Assembly (NCBI GenBank): GCA_023853785.1
Contig: JAJIRX010000649.1
Location: 248,001 to 312,000 of the forward strand
Source of the DNA: Psilocybe azurescens
Taxonomy: Eukaryota; Basidiomycota; Agaricomycetes; Agaricales; Agrocybaceae
Direction: 5' to 3'
DNA: 64,000 nt
The notes under the pieces were generated by a model that searched no databases, was not told the DNA's origin, and was given only the letters and a program-made list of their open reading frames with translations. A program made the position numbers and the translations under genes. Shown in pieces: positions 11,082-21,836 of the stretch (positions are counted from its first letter, which is position 1; every line of letters starts with the position of its first letter).

Positions 11082-11890
11082 ATGATGCAGTCGAGGTTTA
11101 CCTTTCCCGTCCGACTTTCGTCACTTTGGTGTCTAGTCGGTCTGACTTTGCCTTCTCTAGGGCAGCAGTTTATTGAACATTTCGATTGGCAACTTTCCAA
11201 TAATTTCAGTTTCACCAATTTATTTCTTTGAGCTAAGCTGGCAATCTGCGCCTGTGATTAGGCACTGGCTTCTTTTATCCCAACATGTACTACATTGCCG
11301 ATTATTGTTAAATCAATCGGCCACACTCTCGTACCACCCTATTATACAATAGCGTTTGCTGTTGATTCGACACCTCAGGCGGCCTTGATTTGCACAGACA
11401 AGAACAATATCAGCTGGACTGTCACTCACCCGCTGGTGAGTAGTTCGATCAGGCTTCGCAGATAGTCAACTCATCCAATGACAGGATCTTGGCTTATACT
11501 CAGTGTAATGGATTCGATTGGTAATGCGGGAGGGCTTCTCCACAGATCTTTACGGTTTTCAGTGAGTAGCTTCTCCTCTAGTACTGGCTCCTGTCCGATG
11601 GACATTACCGTCGACAAAGGATAATCAGTCAACACAAGTACATCACCAACGGAGCCTGCATCTTTTAGAGTTACCACCAATGTCACAACCCAACAGAGAA
11701 CCTGTCAGCCATGGGATTGCCGCTGAAAGTAGGCGTCCCGCCATATGTTGCGACATTCGTGCAACCCAATTCGGTGTACTAGGTAGATCGACCGAACTCA
11801 AGTGTATCAGCAACGGTTTCTCACTATCTAACAACTCAAATAGTGTATGATATATGTCTATCGCAAGTTCATTCAGCCTAGCCATTCTTA
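11082..11890 (+). pseudogene. Decayed secreted protein gene
   Basis: ATG ATG at 11082 opens a signal peptide (LSSLWCLVGLTLPSLGQQ). Downstream pieces in shifting frames read CTTLPIIVKSIG, PPYYTIAFAVDSTPQ, DKNNISWTVTHP, a gtgagt intron (about 11431-11483), SWLILSVMDSIGNAGG, NVTTQQRTCQPWG and LPLKVGVPPYVATFVQPNS. These are the ordered blocks of a common basidiomycete secreted or surface protein type. At least three frame changes and in-frame stops separate them, too many for splicing alone. I know no established function for this protein type. Confidence 0.6.
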
Positions 11891-11899
11891 TCAGGAAAC

Positions 11900-12640
11900 T
11901 GAATGGTTGTTACATTAGCTAGGGATTACATAGTATCCCAATTATGTATGGAGCCCCTCAATTTGTCTCCATTGCACTTCCTGTCTGCGAAGAAAAGCAT
12001 ATCTTAATTAATATGAGAATAACACTGCGGGTGTTGGGTAAAGCACGATTAAATTGGGCAACACAGGGTAAACCTCAGTGGCATGTACTGCACTCAGTAT
12101 AGTTATAATATATCGTTCCGGAATTCCATGAATACCCAAGCCGGTACAGTGTAAAGCAGGGTAATTCCAGATCGAGTTCAAATACATCATATCATCGTCA
12201 AATAATTGTGCATGTTGTGTTTGGTAATTTCCCATCTGGGTGATAGCTAAGTGGTGTTACGTAGTGTACAGATAAGACTAACACTCTTGTAGGGACGCCG
12301 TTGGATCCGTTGGCAGTTTTTCCGAAACGCTTGCCTTTCACCGGGGAGTCTAAATGACGTATTGCGGCATGTGTCATTTAAGGACAGATTCAAACTCGGC
12401 ACAACATATATGTACGTCATCGATGTTCCTGAGTTCCTTGTGGAGCTTGCGTATCTTTCAAAGTCTTCTTCTCTTCATAGCATATCATAGAAGGCCCAGA
12501 TGGAGATCTGAGAAACCAAAAACACAAAGGAATAAATACTCACAGCAGTCGCGTCATGTTGAAGTTACTGTTGAATTTAAGGGTTATTTTAGATCTGCGA
12601 CTAATTTGGACCGTGGTGTGAAGCTCGTCATCGTCCTATT
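11900..12640. other. Intergenic, no gene recognised
   Basis: Contains only short frames without support; the last part is the 5' flank of the gene at 12693. Confidence 0.45.
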
Positions 12641-12692
12641 AAAATGAAGATCAGACGAGACATCCACTTTACTTTCCGCTAACTCCAAAACC

Positions 12693-15636
12693 ATGCCCTT
12701 CATCCCAGATACAGTGTACGATCTTGTCCATGCCAAGGAAACAGTTGCAGCAGTCTTGGCATCGGAGCCGATAAACTCAGTAGAGTCGATTGCTGGGAAA
12801 CTGTACGGCAAACACCCGAAGAGAGCAGCTAATCTCAAAGTAGGCCAACATCATCCTACAACAAGCGATCTCGACCGTGTCGCAGAGTGCGGGCAGTTTA
12901 CTAGTAGACCAAGTGATCTATTTCTTCAGGTATGTATTCCCCTGGGCAAGGCGCTGAGTCCGGCTGTGACTGATCATTGACCAGGTTTACGGTGAGGTGC
13001 TGCGGACCTACGAGTATGATCCATTGGCAAACCTGGTTTCCCCGCCCTTGACTGCTTCAACTGGAGTAATACCTCTATCAATCATCAGCGTGTACGTATT
13101 ATCAGTATGCACAAAACACGAAATCCAAACATAACTGATATTTTTCAGGATACCCGACATCATGCGCCATTATGCAGATTGCATCGTTCGAGCTGAGAAG
13201 GAAGTTTTCTTCGCAACAAGTATGTGAATATCCTGTTCGATTACGTTTCATTCTGATTTTATTGACATTGGTCAGATTAGTGAGCTGGCGTTTACTTCGA
13301 AGTACTTAGATGTAGTTAATTCTCGTTACATTTAGTTGGGAGGCGTCCACAGCTGCTACCGTAGTTACGGATGCACTTCGCGAGCTGTCTCACCGGGCCG
13401 GTGCACGGGGTGACAGGGTTGGTGAGCAACCAAGGTCTTTTATCATTGGAAAAGGATCATAAATATGCGAAATATCGATAGTTGTCAAGATCATGTACGA
13501 TCGTGGCAACATCAAGCAGGTAGCTAGTAACAGTCCATTACCTCTCAGAAGAGATAGTCACAAATGTTCTCTCTAGGTATACAGCCCACATCAGATTGTA
13601 CCAGTCGCAGAATACACAGGTAGCTATAGGAAAATTCTTGTGTATGGGGACGGTGACTCAATTTACATTAGGCGATGCGGTCAAACTGCCTTCTCCAGAA
13701 GAAATTCCCAATATTGATTTGGAGGTCTGCAACTATCATCAACCACTTTTAGGTGAGTCTCATGGTCTCCGAATTTGAATCAATGTTGACTGACTCGCTG
13801 TGACTGTGCGCGATAGGGACTTTTCATGCAAAGTACATGGTGGTACGCAAATGTCCAGTTCGAGTCACGGTTTTTATCTTATACATATGGGTTAGGTCGA
13901 CAGAAAGATTGCTTTAATTAACAGTAATAATACGCAAGATAGGTGCGCAATAGACATTCATTGGATCACAGGACGGATACTCATATGATGCAGAGTAAAC
14001 ATGGAGATGATGTCGCATGTCGAGGTGAGTGAACGAACAGAGTAACAACCGCACCTTCACATTTAATACAAATGATGCCCAGGGTCCTATCGTTGAAGCG
14101 TTCTACGACATGGCTCTTTTGTCCTGGAGCACCGTCATGAATCCTCCATTACCCCTCCTTGGACTTCCTCCAGTTCGACCGGACACCTACAAATTCCGAA
14201 GCGAACATCCACACGTCGCATCTAAGGATATCGATACCGCGAAATTAAACGCGCAAGAAACGCTGAAAACGCACGATTTCCCTGATTCTATGAAGCACGG
14301 CAGCCAACAAGGCGGATATGACGAAACTAATGACGCTGAGAAGAAGAATTACGAACAGGGGTTGCACGACGGATCGTGGGCCGCGAAGTTGTCGAAGATA
14401 ACGACGCATCTTAGTGGGTCACAACTCCCGACCGTGCGCTGGATACAGAGGCACTGATCATGTTTATGCAAAGATACGACTCTCCAGCCTGATACAAAGG
14501 CGACGCTGCCTGAGGGCGTTGACATGGAAGATTTCACTCCCCATATCATTCACGCCCCACATGACCCTTTCCCCATTGCGATGGCCAACCGCCGGCCACG
14601 GGGTGCGGTTGAGTACACGGACGTGAATAACCCACAGGATATGGCTTGGTTGGCTGGGTTCTACTACGCTAAAGAGAAGGTCTTTATGTGAGTTTGAAGA
14701 GTGTTTCAGACGGTATAGTGTACGCGTCGTTAACTGCTATGACTCTAATAGCCAGACGCCTACGTTCAATGCTGCTGCTGTAGTAGAGGCAACTCTCATG
14801 GCTGTTCGCAGAGGAATCGAAGTTATTCTGTATATTAATCTGGGATATAACGATGGGGTGAGTACCAAGCTCCTGCCTAACTGTGGAAATTGTACTCACT
14901 GATATCGACACACAACAGGGAGAATCTTTACCATTCCAAGGGGGGCACGAATGAGGTAGTTGTGGCCAAAATGTACAACGAACTGGAACCAGAACACAAG
15001 AAACTGTTGAAGGTATTCTGGTATACAGGTCCGTACGGGTCACATTGATCATGAGCAATATAACTGACGACTCAACCGTGCGCGGATCTAGCCAAAGACA
15101 TGTGCAGGCCCGTGAACGCCAGCAAAAAGCAGAGGAATTGCCACATCAAACTCATGATCGTTGATGACCACGTCGGAATAATGGGGAATGGAAACCAAGG
15201 TAAATCGAGCGGATTCTTTCCGCCCGAGCAGTCACTGAAGCAATAAACACATCGTCAAGATTCTCAATCCTGGTACCATTCGCAAGAGGCAAATATACTT
15301 ATCGACTCGCCGGAGGTATGCAAAGAATGGGCAGATGGAATTAGAGGTATGAATGATTGGCTGCCCTCTTTTATGCTTCGCACTCTGATGAAATTACGCA
15401 GCCAACCAGAATACGCACATTTATGGAAGACTTGACGACGATGGTGTGTGGAGAGATCCGAAGGACGGTAGCGTCCTCGAAGACATGGGCACGACAAAGG
15501 GTGGATCGGTTGGTGCTCTTGCCAAAGGCTTGGTAGATGCCGTCAAAAGAGTGCAGTGAGTCCTCTCTGAATTGGGGTATCGAAGTGCATTGCTCATGTC
15601 TTTTTGTCACGTTATAGGGGTAAAGGGGGCTTCTAG
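12693..15636 (+). CDS. Phospholipase D-like protein with two HKD motifs
   Basis: About fourteen exons split by 50-110 bp introns join in frame from ATG 12693 to TAG 15634-15636. The N-terminus reads MPFIPDTVYDLVHAKETVAA. The first catalytic motif is FHAKYMVVDRKIALINSNN, encoded near 13821-13940, and the second is HIKLMIVDDHVGIMGNGNQ near 15142-15200; both fit HxKx4D. A 60-bp intron at 14414-14473 removes an in-frame TGA, and its lariat site ctgat is visible. PLD enzymes cleave phosphodiester bonds of phospholipids or transfer the phosphatidyl group, each HKD supplying half of the active site. I see no transmembrane segment or PH/PX domain. The gene looks intact and is the best-preserved large gene in the first third of the window. 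Substrate is unknown. Confidence 0.85.
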
Positions 15637-15639
15637 ACG

Positions 15640-16350
15640 AGTGGATTTTTGTGATGTTTCCGGGGAAATAAGTGGTCGACAATGACAATTGTAAAGTGTA
15701 GCATGATACCTTGGCTTAGCGCGTGTTCTTTCTGTAATCTGGTAGATTCGGTCGCTTACGGATTTGTATCGTTTTATTGAAGTTGCGTGGCAGAATTAGA
15801 ACTGGGAAGTAGAGTCCAGGCAAGTTGAAACGAGGAAAATCGCCGACGTTACTTTCCCTTTGGTATGTCTGAACTCAGAATTAGCTGAACATTTCATCGT
15901 CCTCAGCCTCAGTTACTCAGCTTCCTGCGTCTCAGAATGAGGTCATATTTTTGTTTTTATGAAATTTCAAATACCATAATAAGACTATTCAAAGTTACCA
16001 GCAAGCTGCATACGTGGAGGGCCTGCCAGGGTCTCTCATCAGGGATTAAGTGTGTGGTGCCTCATTTTCTCTATTGACAGCTACTAGGACAGCCTTTCCT
16101 GTTCGGTAGAGACCATGTCAAACTATGAGAAAGCCGCAGTACACAAACTCCGGGTTAAATATCCGAATCACTTGCCTTACTTTGTCGGATATATGGTGGG
16201 ACATAGTGTAATTGTAGCACAAAGGAGTGATGCCCCGGTGGACAGTTATCAGGTACGCTTCGATGCCGGGAAAGTACAAAAAGACAATATCTGGTAGATA
16301 GGGATCACATCCTCTCACTTACGTTAATCGCCTAGTATCACTTGCTTCTT
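15640..16350. other. Intergenic with one unsupported 60-codon frame
   Basis: 16115-16297 is an ATG-started frame of 60 codons (MSNYEKAAVHKL...) just upstream of the first hydrophobin. It has no recognisable motif, and I cannot say whether it is a gene or leader. Confidence 0.35.
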
Positions 16351-16356
16351 CCAAAA

Positions 16357-16864
16357 ATGCGTTATCATTTCATCGCCATTTGTATTGTTGCGAGTCTCCC
16401 AACCTTTGCGGCCGCCAGTGCACTCCGTCGCCAGGCAGCATGCAACACAGGCGTACTTTTATGCTGCAATCAGACTGAGGATGTAAGAAATACTGAACGA
16501 AGGCGGAACACTACTAAAATGGCGTATCTGCAGGCCTCGAGTAGTTTTGGTTCTGCAATCCTTGCGCTTCTCGGCCTAGCGCCTGGATCAATCACTGGGA
16601 CTCTTGGACGTGAGCATTTTAGTATATTGAATGAATTCTTTTTCACATCTTTAACTGACGCGAATGAACAGTAACCTGCTCTCCCATCACTATCGCGAGT
16701 GCAACAGGGACTGGTTGCCCCGCTCAACTCGTTTGCTGCGAAAATAACAATTTCGTATGTAACGTTCATATTACTCACTGTATGCACTGTACTCAAAGTT
16801 CTCTTCTAATTGACAGAATGGCGTGGTCGCATTCGGATGCGTACCTGTTAAAATATTCTTATGA
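16357..16864 (+). CDS. Class I hydrophobin, first tandem copy
   Basis: Four exons (16357-16482, 16534-16609, 16672-16754, 16817-16864) give 110 residues. A signal peptide with an Ala-rich end (AAASALRR) precedes the eight-cysteine pattern: CNTGVLLCC, LTCSP, TGCPAQLVCC and VAFGCVP, that is C-CC-C-C-CC-C. Hydrophobins are secreted and self-assemble at air-water interfaces, coating hyphae, spores and fruit-body surfaces. The C-terminus is short and ends KIFL. The second hydrophobin at 18182 has the same exon structure, so the pair arose by duplication. The gene looks intact. Confidence 0.95.
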
Positions 16865-18110
16865 AGAGGACAATGTATGTTTTCAATGGTAGGACAGTGG
16901 TTCACCAACATTCGTCTGAGGTCTATGGCCTGTAACTGCAGGTGGTGATTAGGAGCAGCGGATACAGCAAGCTGGCTCAAGTAAACTGCATGCAGCAAGT
17001 CGAGAAGCGAGTAAATTCTATCCTGGTACTCCGCTTCTTCTCGCAATCCATCCTCCCTCTTAATCTCTGGTTATTTACTAATAGTTCGGGTATTTCGGTA
17101 CGTTACCCCCCCTCAGTTATGAATGCGGCTAGAACATGTGTGAAATATAGTAGAATGCATACCCGTACTTGACAATGACAACTGTGTACAAATTTGACGC
17201 CGGTCCTCAATCAGGACAGATTCGGATAACGTGCCCGATTATTTGTCTTGGCATGTGTACTCAACAAGAAGAGAGCATATTGGTGTATACCGCGTGATAC
17301 TTCTATACCGCATTAGGCGGACACTCAGAATGATTATTCCATTCGCTCAGATCAGTGTCGACCAACGTATCAGGCTTGACTGAGTTACGGAGAAAAGCGA
17401 GCCACAAGAGATTTTCATTAAACTCCTATATGAAACAATCTCATATCACACCCTTCGGAGTGATGGAGTCTTTCACTCCAACCATTATGACACCTACTGT
17501 ACCTGTTGTCGAGGCTTACAGTACAATACCACGTCTAGTGAGCGCCTGCAGCGGTTTTTCAGTCATACGGCTAAGTGGATGCGTTAGTATTCCATCATCC
17601 CTTTCCACGGTGACCCTGGTTCACCCATCGAACGTCAATTTCGATCTGTCTTTGTCCTGTCAGAGGAAGAGATGCAGGAGCCTGTGATAGACGTTGTGCT
17701 TTAGCGCCAATGGCTCCGACATTCCCGTGACTCCGTCTACAGGGTGAATCTAACAGGAATACTCCATGATTGAAGTTGGGACACACTTACTCTGCGAGCA
17801 GAAATACGACATGTGTCAGGATGTCAACGCTAGGAATATAGACAATTAGTGAGGATCAAATGAATGCCAAGAATTTCGATAATAGAGCGCCTGGGTTATT
17901 TTGACAGCTGTGTACCATTTTATTCTTATCATTACTTAGCTGGGGTAACATTGAGGCACAGTGTCCGCCTGATTCACCCAAGATAGTCAAGGAACATGCT
18001 TCAAAGGCAGCATTCGCCGAGGTCGTAAGTTATGCGTCATCACTGAGGTATTTGGCATGGACAACTTTCATATTTTAAGAATCTTTCGGATATACAACGA
18101 TCTTGAGAGG
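16865..18110. other. Spacer between the two hydrophobins
   Basis: No gene recognised. A 110-codon frame at 17355-17687 has no signal, motif or splice support. Confidence 0.5.
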
Positions 18111-18112
18111 GT

Positions 18113-18120
18113 TATAAAAG
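18113..18120 (+). promoter_or_regulatory. TATA box of the second hydrophobin
   Basis: tataaaag lies 69 bp before the ATG at 18182, followed by a pyrimidine/adenine-rich leader. It is a strong consensus core promoter, as expected for a highly expressed hydrophobin. Confidence 0.65.
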
Positions 18121-18181
18121 AGAAGAGTAGTCCTCAACTCTCAGAGAAACAGAGAATCCAAAATTTGTTCACGAACAAGTC

Positions 18182-18700
18182 ATGCTTGCTCCAGTTACCG
18201 GCCTTCTCATTCTCCCTATCCTTGCCGCTGCCAGTGGGATCCCTCGACAGGCGAGCAATCAATGTAATACTGGCTTTATCTTATGCTGCAATCAAGTTGA
18301 ACCCGTCAGTCGTCTATCCTTTTGTTTTCACTGGCTGTTTTGCCAAAATATCAAGCGTATTCATGAAAATTATTTCAGGCAAACAGCAGCATTGCTAGTG
18401 CAATACTCACTATCTTCCAAATCGCTCCAGGTTCAGTCACAGGTCTAATTGGACGTAAGTGGATGTAGGAGCAGCCATTAAAGATTGTTGTGTCTCACAC
18501 TCAGGCTCACAGTGACTTGCTCACCAATAAGTGTCATTGGTGTTAGTGGTAACTCATGCTCCGCCCAGCCTGTCTGTTGCACGGATAACTCACATGTAAG
18601 AAGTCCATTCGCTGAATGTATATTCTCTGATCTAATTCTATACGTCAATTAGAACGGAGTCATAGCATTAGGATGCACCCCAATCAACCTCAACCTTTGA
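18182..18700 (+). CDS. Class I hydrophobin, second tandem copy
   Basis: Exons 18182-18304, 18379-18454, 18513-18595 and 18653-18700 encode 109 residues. Exon 2-4 lengths (76, 83, 48) are identical to those of the copy at 16357. The signal peptide ends at [10 protein letters not shown]. Cysteines follow [24 protein letters not shown] and IALGCTP, the full class I set of eight. The third exon uses the second AG of ctcaggctcacag, which is needed to keep the frame. The two copies differ at many residues, so the duplication is not recent. Role: secreted amphipathic coat protein. Confidence 0.95.
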
Positions 18701-19290
18701 AGAATTATCAGAGGAGATGAGAGACCTGGTAGATGTTTCTGGCACTAACATATCTGAGAAATTTGTGTCTTCCTTGCGACTGTAAGGGATATCTTGAGTA
18801 TCTCATACTTGCCTGGCGATATTCTGGATAATGTGTTTTTATATTTGAAAATAATGAGATGCGTAGGAATGTAGCCGATGGCGCTGAATCCTTTATTCTT
18901 GGCATTGGGAATTCGAGTGTAAAAGCTGGGGTTAATTTACAGGGTTCACTGCAAGCGGAACTCATAAAGATTTAAAAAGCCCATCTACTTTTTCCACAGT
19001 CGTGCTGCAGTCGTGTGTGACCTTGAATGAGTCTCTGGAGAGAGGATTTAATTTCTTTTTGAACACAACCACAACTAAAATGCCAGGCTGCTCTGAAGTC
19101 GATGATGCTTTCGTGTTACCGGCTTTCTTCTCTTGGCAATATTCTTAGCATATGCAGTAGTTATCTCCAAGGTACAAGATTACAAAATTTTTAACAGGGA
19201 CTAGGAAAATAGATGTGTTGTGTGCGACTCATATGTATATGGAGCGATGTTATCACATACCGACATCATCTGTATGAACCGAGGTGTTAA
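18701..19290. other. Intergenic, nothing recognised
   Basis: Only short frames. Confidence 0.45.
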
Positions 19291-19294
19291 CGTT

Positions 19295-19518
19295 GTGATA
19301 GTGGGTTCCGACCATCTGGGCCGAGCTGCCCGAGGGTGGATTAGATTAGATTACTGTGAATCGTATCAGCGGCTGTGCACGATTTGTGTGCTAGCACGCT
19401 TTCATAGTCGGAAACAGGAACGCACCTTGCCCGCAACGCTATACTGCGTGGCCGCTCGACGAGCATCCCGAGCCTTGCCAGACACAAGCTGCGAGCGTAG
19501 GCAGATTGGCCTACTCCA
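19295..19518. mobile_element. Short interspersed element, copy 1
   Basis: About 224 bp match 33730-33958 on the same strand, with shared blocks such as catctgggccgagctgcccg, ggattagattagattactgt and cgtatcagcggctgtgcacg. Ends inferred from the two copies are gtgatagtg and ctactcca. No inverted repeats or coding capacity are seen, which fits a SINE-like or solo element. It sits exactly where the 7-TM-like gene loses its normal C-terminus. Confidence 0.75.
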
Positions 19519-20677
19519 ACGTCTCCTCCGGTGGCGTTTCCACTGCGGCCACTGCCACTCCCTTGCTGTGATCCGAACTGCGAGCCGGATATGTGAGTGA
19601 TTGTAGCTGATTCCACTGTGCTGTTGGGGTCTGTAAGAGCAATTCTGGCTACCAAAAATGTCGGTGCCATCCCCTGATTCTGTGTTAGCCACACAGGTGT
19701 TCAGACCAGCATTTAAAAGTACGTACTGCGACAACAATGACAATTCCGCCCACATAACTGTTAGCTCGTTTAAGGAAGATCCCACCACATTGAATGATGG
19801 AAGAACAAAGATTGGCATCGAGGTGGAGTACAAGTGAGTAAGCTGCGGCCGACTCGATGATCATCACCACAGTGCGGTTGAATAATCTGGATGGTGAACC
19901 ATTTAATCGAGTGGCGGAACATATTCTGTACCCAATAAAAAATGTTGTAATCACAGTGGTCCCCAGTGACACAAATGTCAGAGCACTTGTGATATTATTG
20001 CCTAGGATAGCTCTTGTTTCACTGGTTAATTGACCGGACAACAAATCCAGGACAGTTGCTGCAACAAATAGACCTGCGTTAACCTATCATTACTGCTAAT
20101 ACTCATGCCAGACTTTCATCCCTAGGACTCACCGAATTCCGAAACCAAAAGTATCAATGGGACCAAGATCGCCCGGAGCGATTGTCCCCAGACGTGGTAG
20201 CATCTCCATATCTGTCAAGATGTCGATAAAACTAACGTAGCTGACCAACCAGTAATTCGTCGGAAATAATCCCTCCCCCACACTTCCCAAAAAATTGATT
20301 CTCTTGTATCGCCATTTATCACAACTACCCAATCAAGGTAGTACCATTCCACAATGCAGTCGAAGAAACATAGCAGATACAGCACGGAAATGGTCGATAT
20401 AACAATGCGACGATTCAAACTTGCGGGCTTGTTGGATACTTTAGGGCACATCATTGACAATGTTTCTTTTCAACTTGAAGGGAAGGACGCAAGGTAAACG
20501 TACATGGTGCCTCCGTATACCATGGTGTATATTCCTGGCACAGGTAAGTTTACGGTGTTGTCATTCACAGATCTGGAAACTCACCCATGAGAAAATTCAA
20601 AAGCATTGTGCTATTGAGATTGGCGTTAATTTCATTTTTTGTACGTTGACTGGGAATGACATGTCAGGTGTCGACAT
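19519..20677 (-). pseudogene. Broken multi-pass (7-TM-like) fungal membrane protein
   Basis: Read on the minus strand from ATG 20677: MSTPDMSFPVNVQKMK, then GIYTMVYGGTMYVYLA, RRIVISTISVLYLLCFFDC, WYYLDWVVVINGDTRESIF, IWRCYHVWGQSLRAILVPL, SEFGLFVAATVLDLLSG, MIIESAAAYSLVLHLDA, and GMAPTFLVARIALTDPNST with GSQFGSQQGSGSGRSGN. These blocks match, in order, a common basidiomycete integral-membrane family of unknown function. An in-frame TGA lies after YLASFPSS, frame changes occur around 20190-20290, and the C-terminal tail runs into the mobile element at 19518. Introns near 20030-20095 and 19690-19735 still have good splice signals. Confidence 0.75.
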
Positions 20678-21139
20678 TGTGGAATGTTGTACAATGTTAG
20701 AGTATATTCATCCACCGAGCAGACGTTGTTGTGGAGATACGCTGCATTAGGTGAGCAGCTGAGCCGATATCTAACTTACAACGGTGTCCCGTAAATAGTT
20801 GTGTATCTATTGTATCTAGAGCATTTCCAAGATTCCTTTTGCAATGTGTGACTTGCTCATCTACGTCGATCTATATGTCTACAAAAACATTCAAAGTGGG
20901 CATGTTACGACTAACAGAAAGGATCCAGCTACCTGGAAAGTATGGTGTTTGTACAGTGTCCCATTCAGTAAAGCATTCGATCGATCAATTAATCACGTTC
21001 GAATGTCTGTTCTCGTAGCTCGGTTGTGTTAACCAAGTAATCAGATAGATGCTACATATGATTTCCCTGCTATTTTATTGCTAAAATTTATCTTCAACTG
21101 TCAAATTCTGGCTGATTTACCTCCAAAAACCCCCGTTTT

Positions 21140-21283
21140 TTGACGGTTGATGACGGGTCACGGCCGACAAAATGACGGCCGATGAACAGTGTTGAGGAAG
21201 CGCGGACGGAACGGGTTGGGTCACCCGTCAGCCCGACCCGTCAACCCGACATGACGGTCACGGAGCGCAGCCCTAACCTAAAT
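21140..21283 (-). mobile_element. Solo end of a hAT-like element
   Basis: On the minus strand the sequence starts ttagggctgcgctccgtgac and is dense in gacggg/tcggg words, the style of a hAT terminus. No matching opposite end was found nearby, so only one end seems to be present. Confidence 0.4.
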
Positions 21284-21836
21284 GAAGAAGTGCAGGCAGA
21301 GGAGGATGGGCGTAGACCCGATGAATGAGTGTCGTCGTCGGTGTTGATGCAGATGGCTAATGTAACTGACTCGATTATCATACATGCAGAAAAATATACT
21401 GACCGTGAGCTCAGGTTTTTGTAGACAGGTGTTTTCTGATGCAACGAGGACGTTGCATATGTGAAGTTGAGCACATGTAGTAGTTGACTCTGGCCCGAGC
21501 TGGTCGAATCTGGATTAGACTCGATCCCATCGTAGCACAGTATGTCCGTATATAGACGGACACGGTCCTGTGACAAACACATGCCTGCTTGCTCTTCGCC
21601 ATCGCGTGCTTGCCTGACCACGCGCATGCTCGACGCGCCTCCGAGCCTTGCCACACCCGAACTCTCCACCAGGTTCTTGTTTCGGGCAAGGAAAGTCTTC
21701 AATATGTCCGTCTAGCCTTTCTCTGTCTTCTCCCTATCAAAGCTTTGGCATAGAACACAAATCACTACAAAAAGTCTCAACAAAATTTAATGGAGTGACT
21801 CGACAGTCTGTAATACACGATTCCGAGATATATTAC

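Noticed and set aside
10770..11231. 153-codon frame taken as one exon
   Set aside because: The family signal peptide begins at the internal ATG 11082; the upstream part is pyrimidine-rich leader.
19295..19518. Terminal inverted repeats for the short element
   Set aside because: Comparing both copies, the ends gtgatagtg and ctactcca are not complementary.
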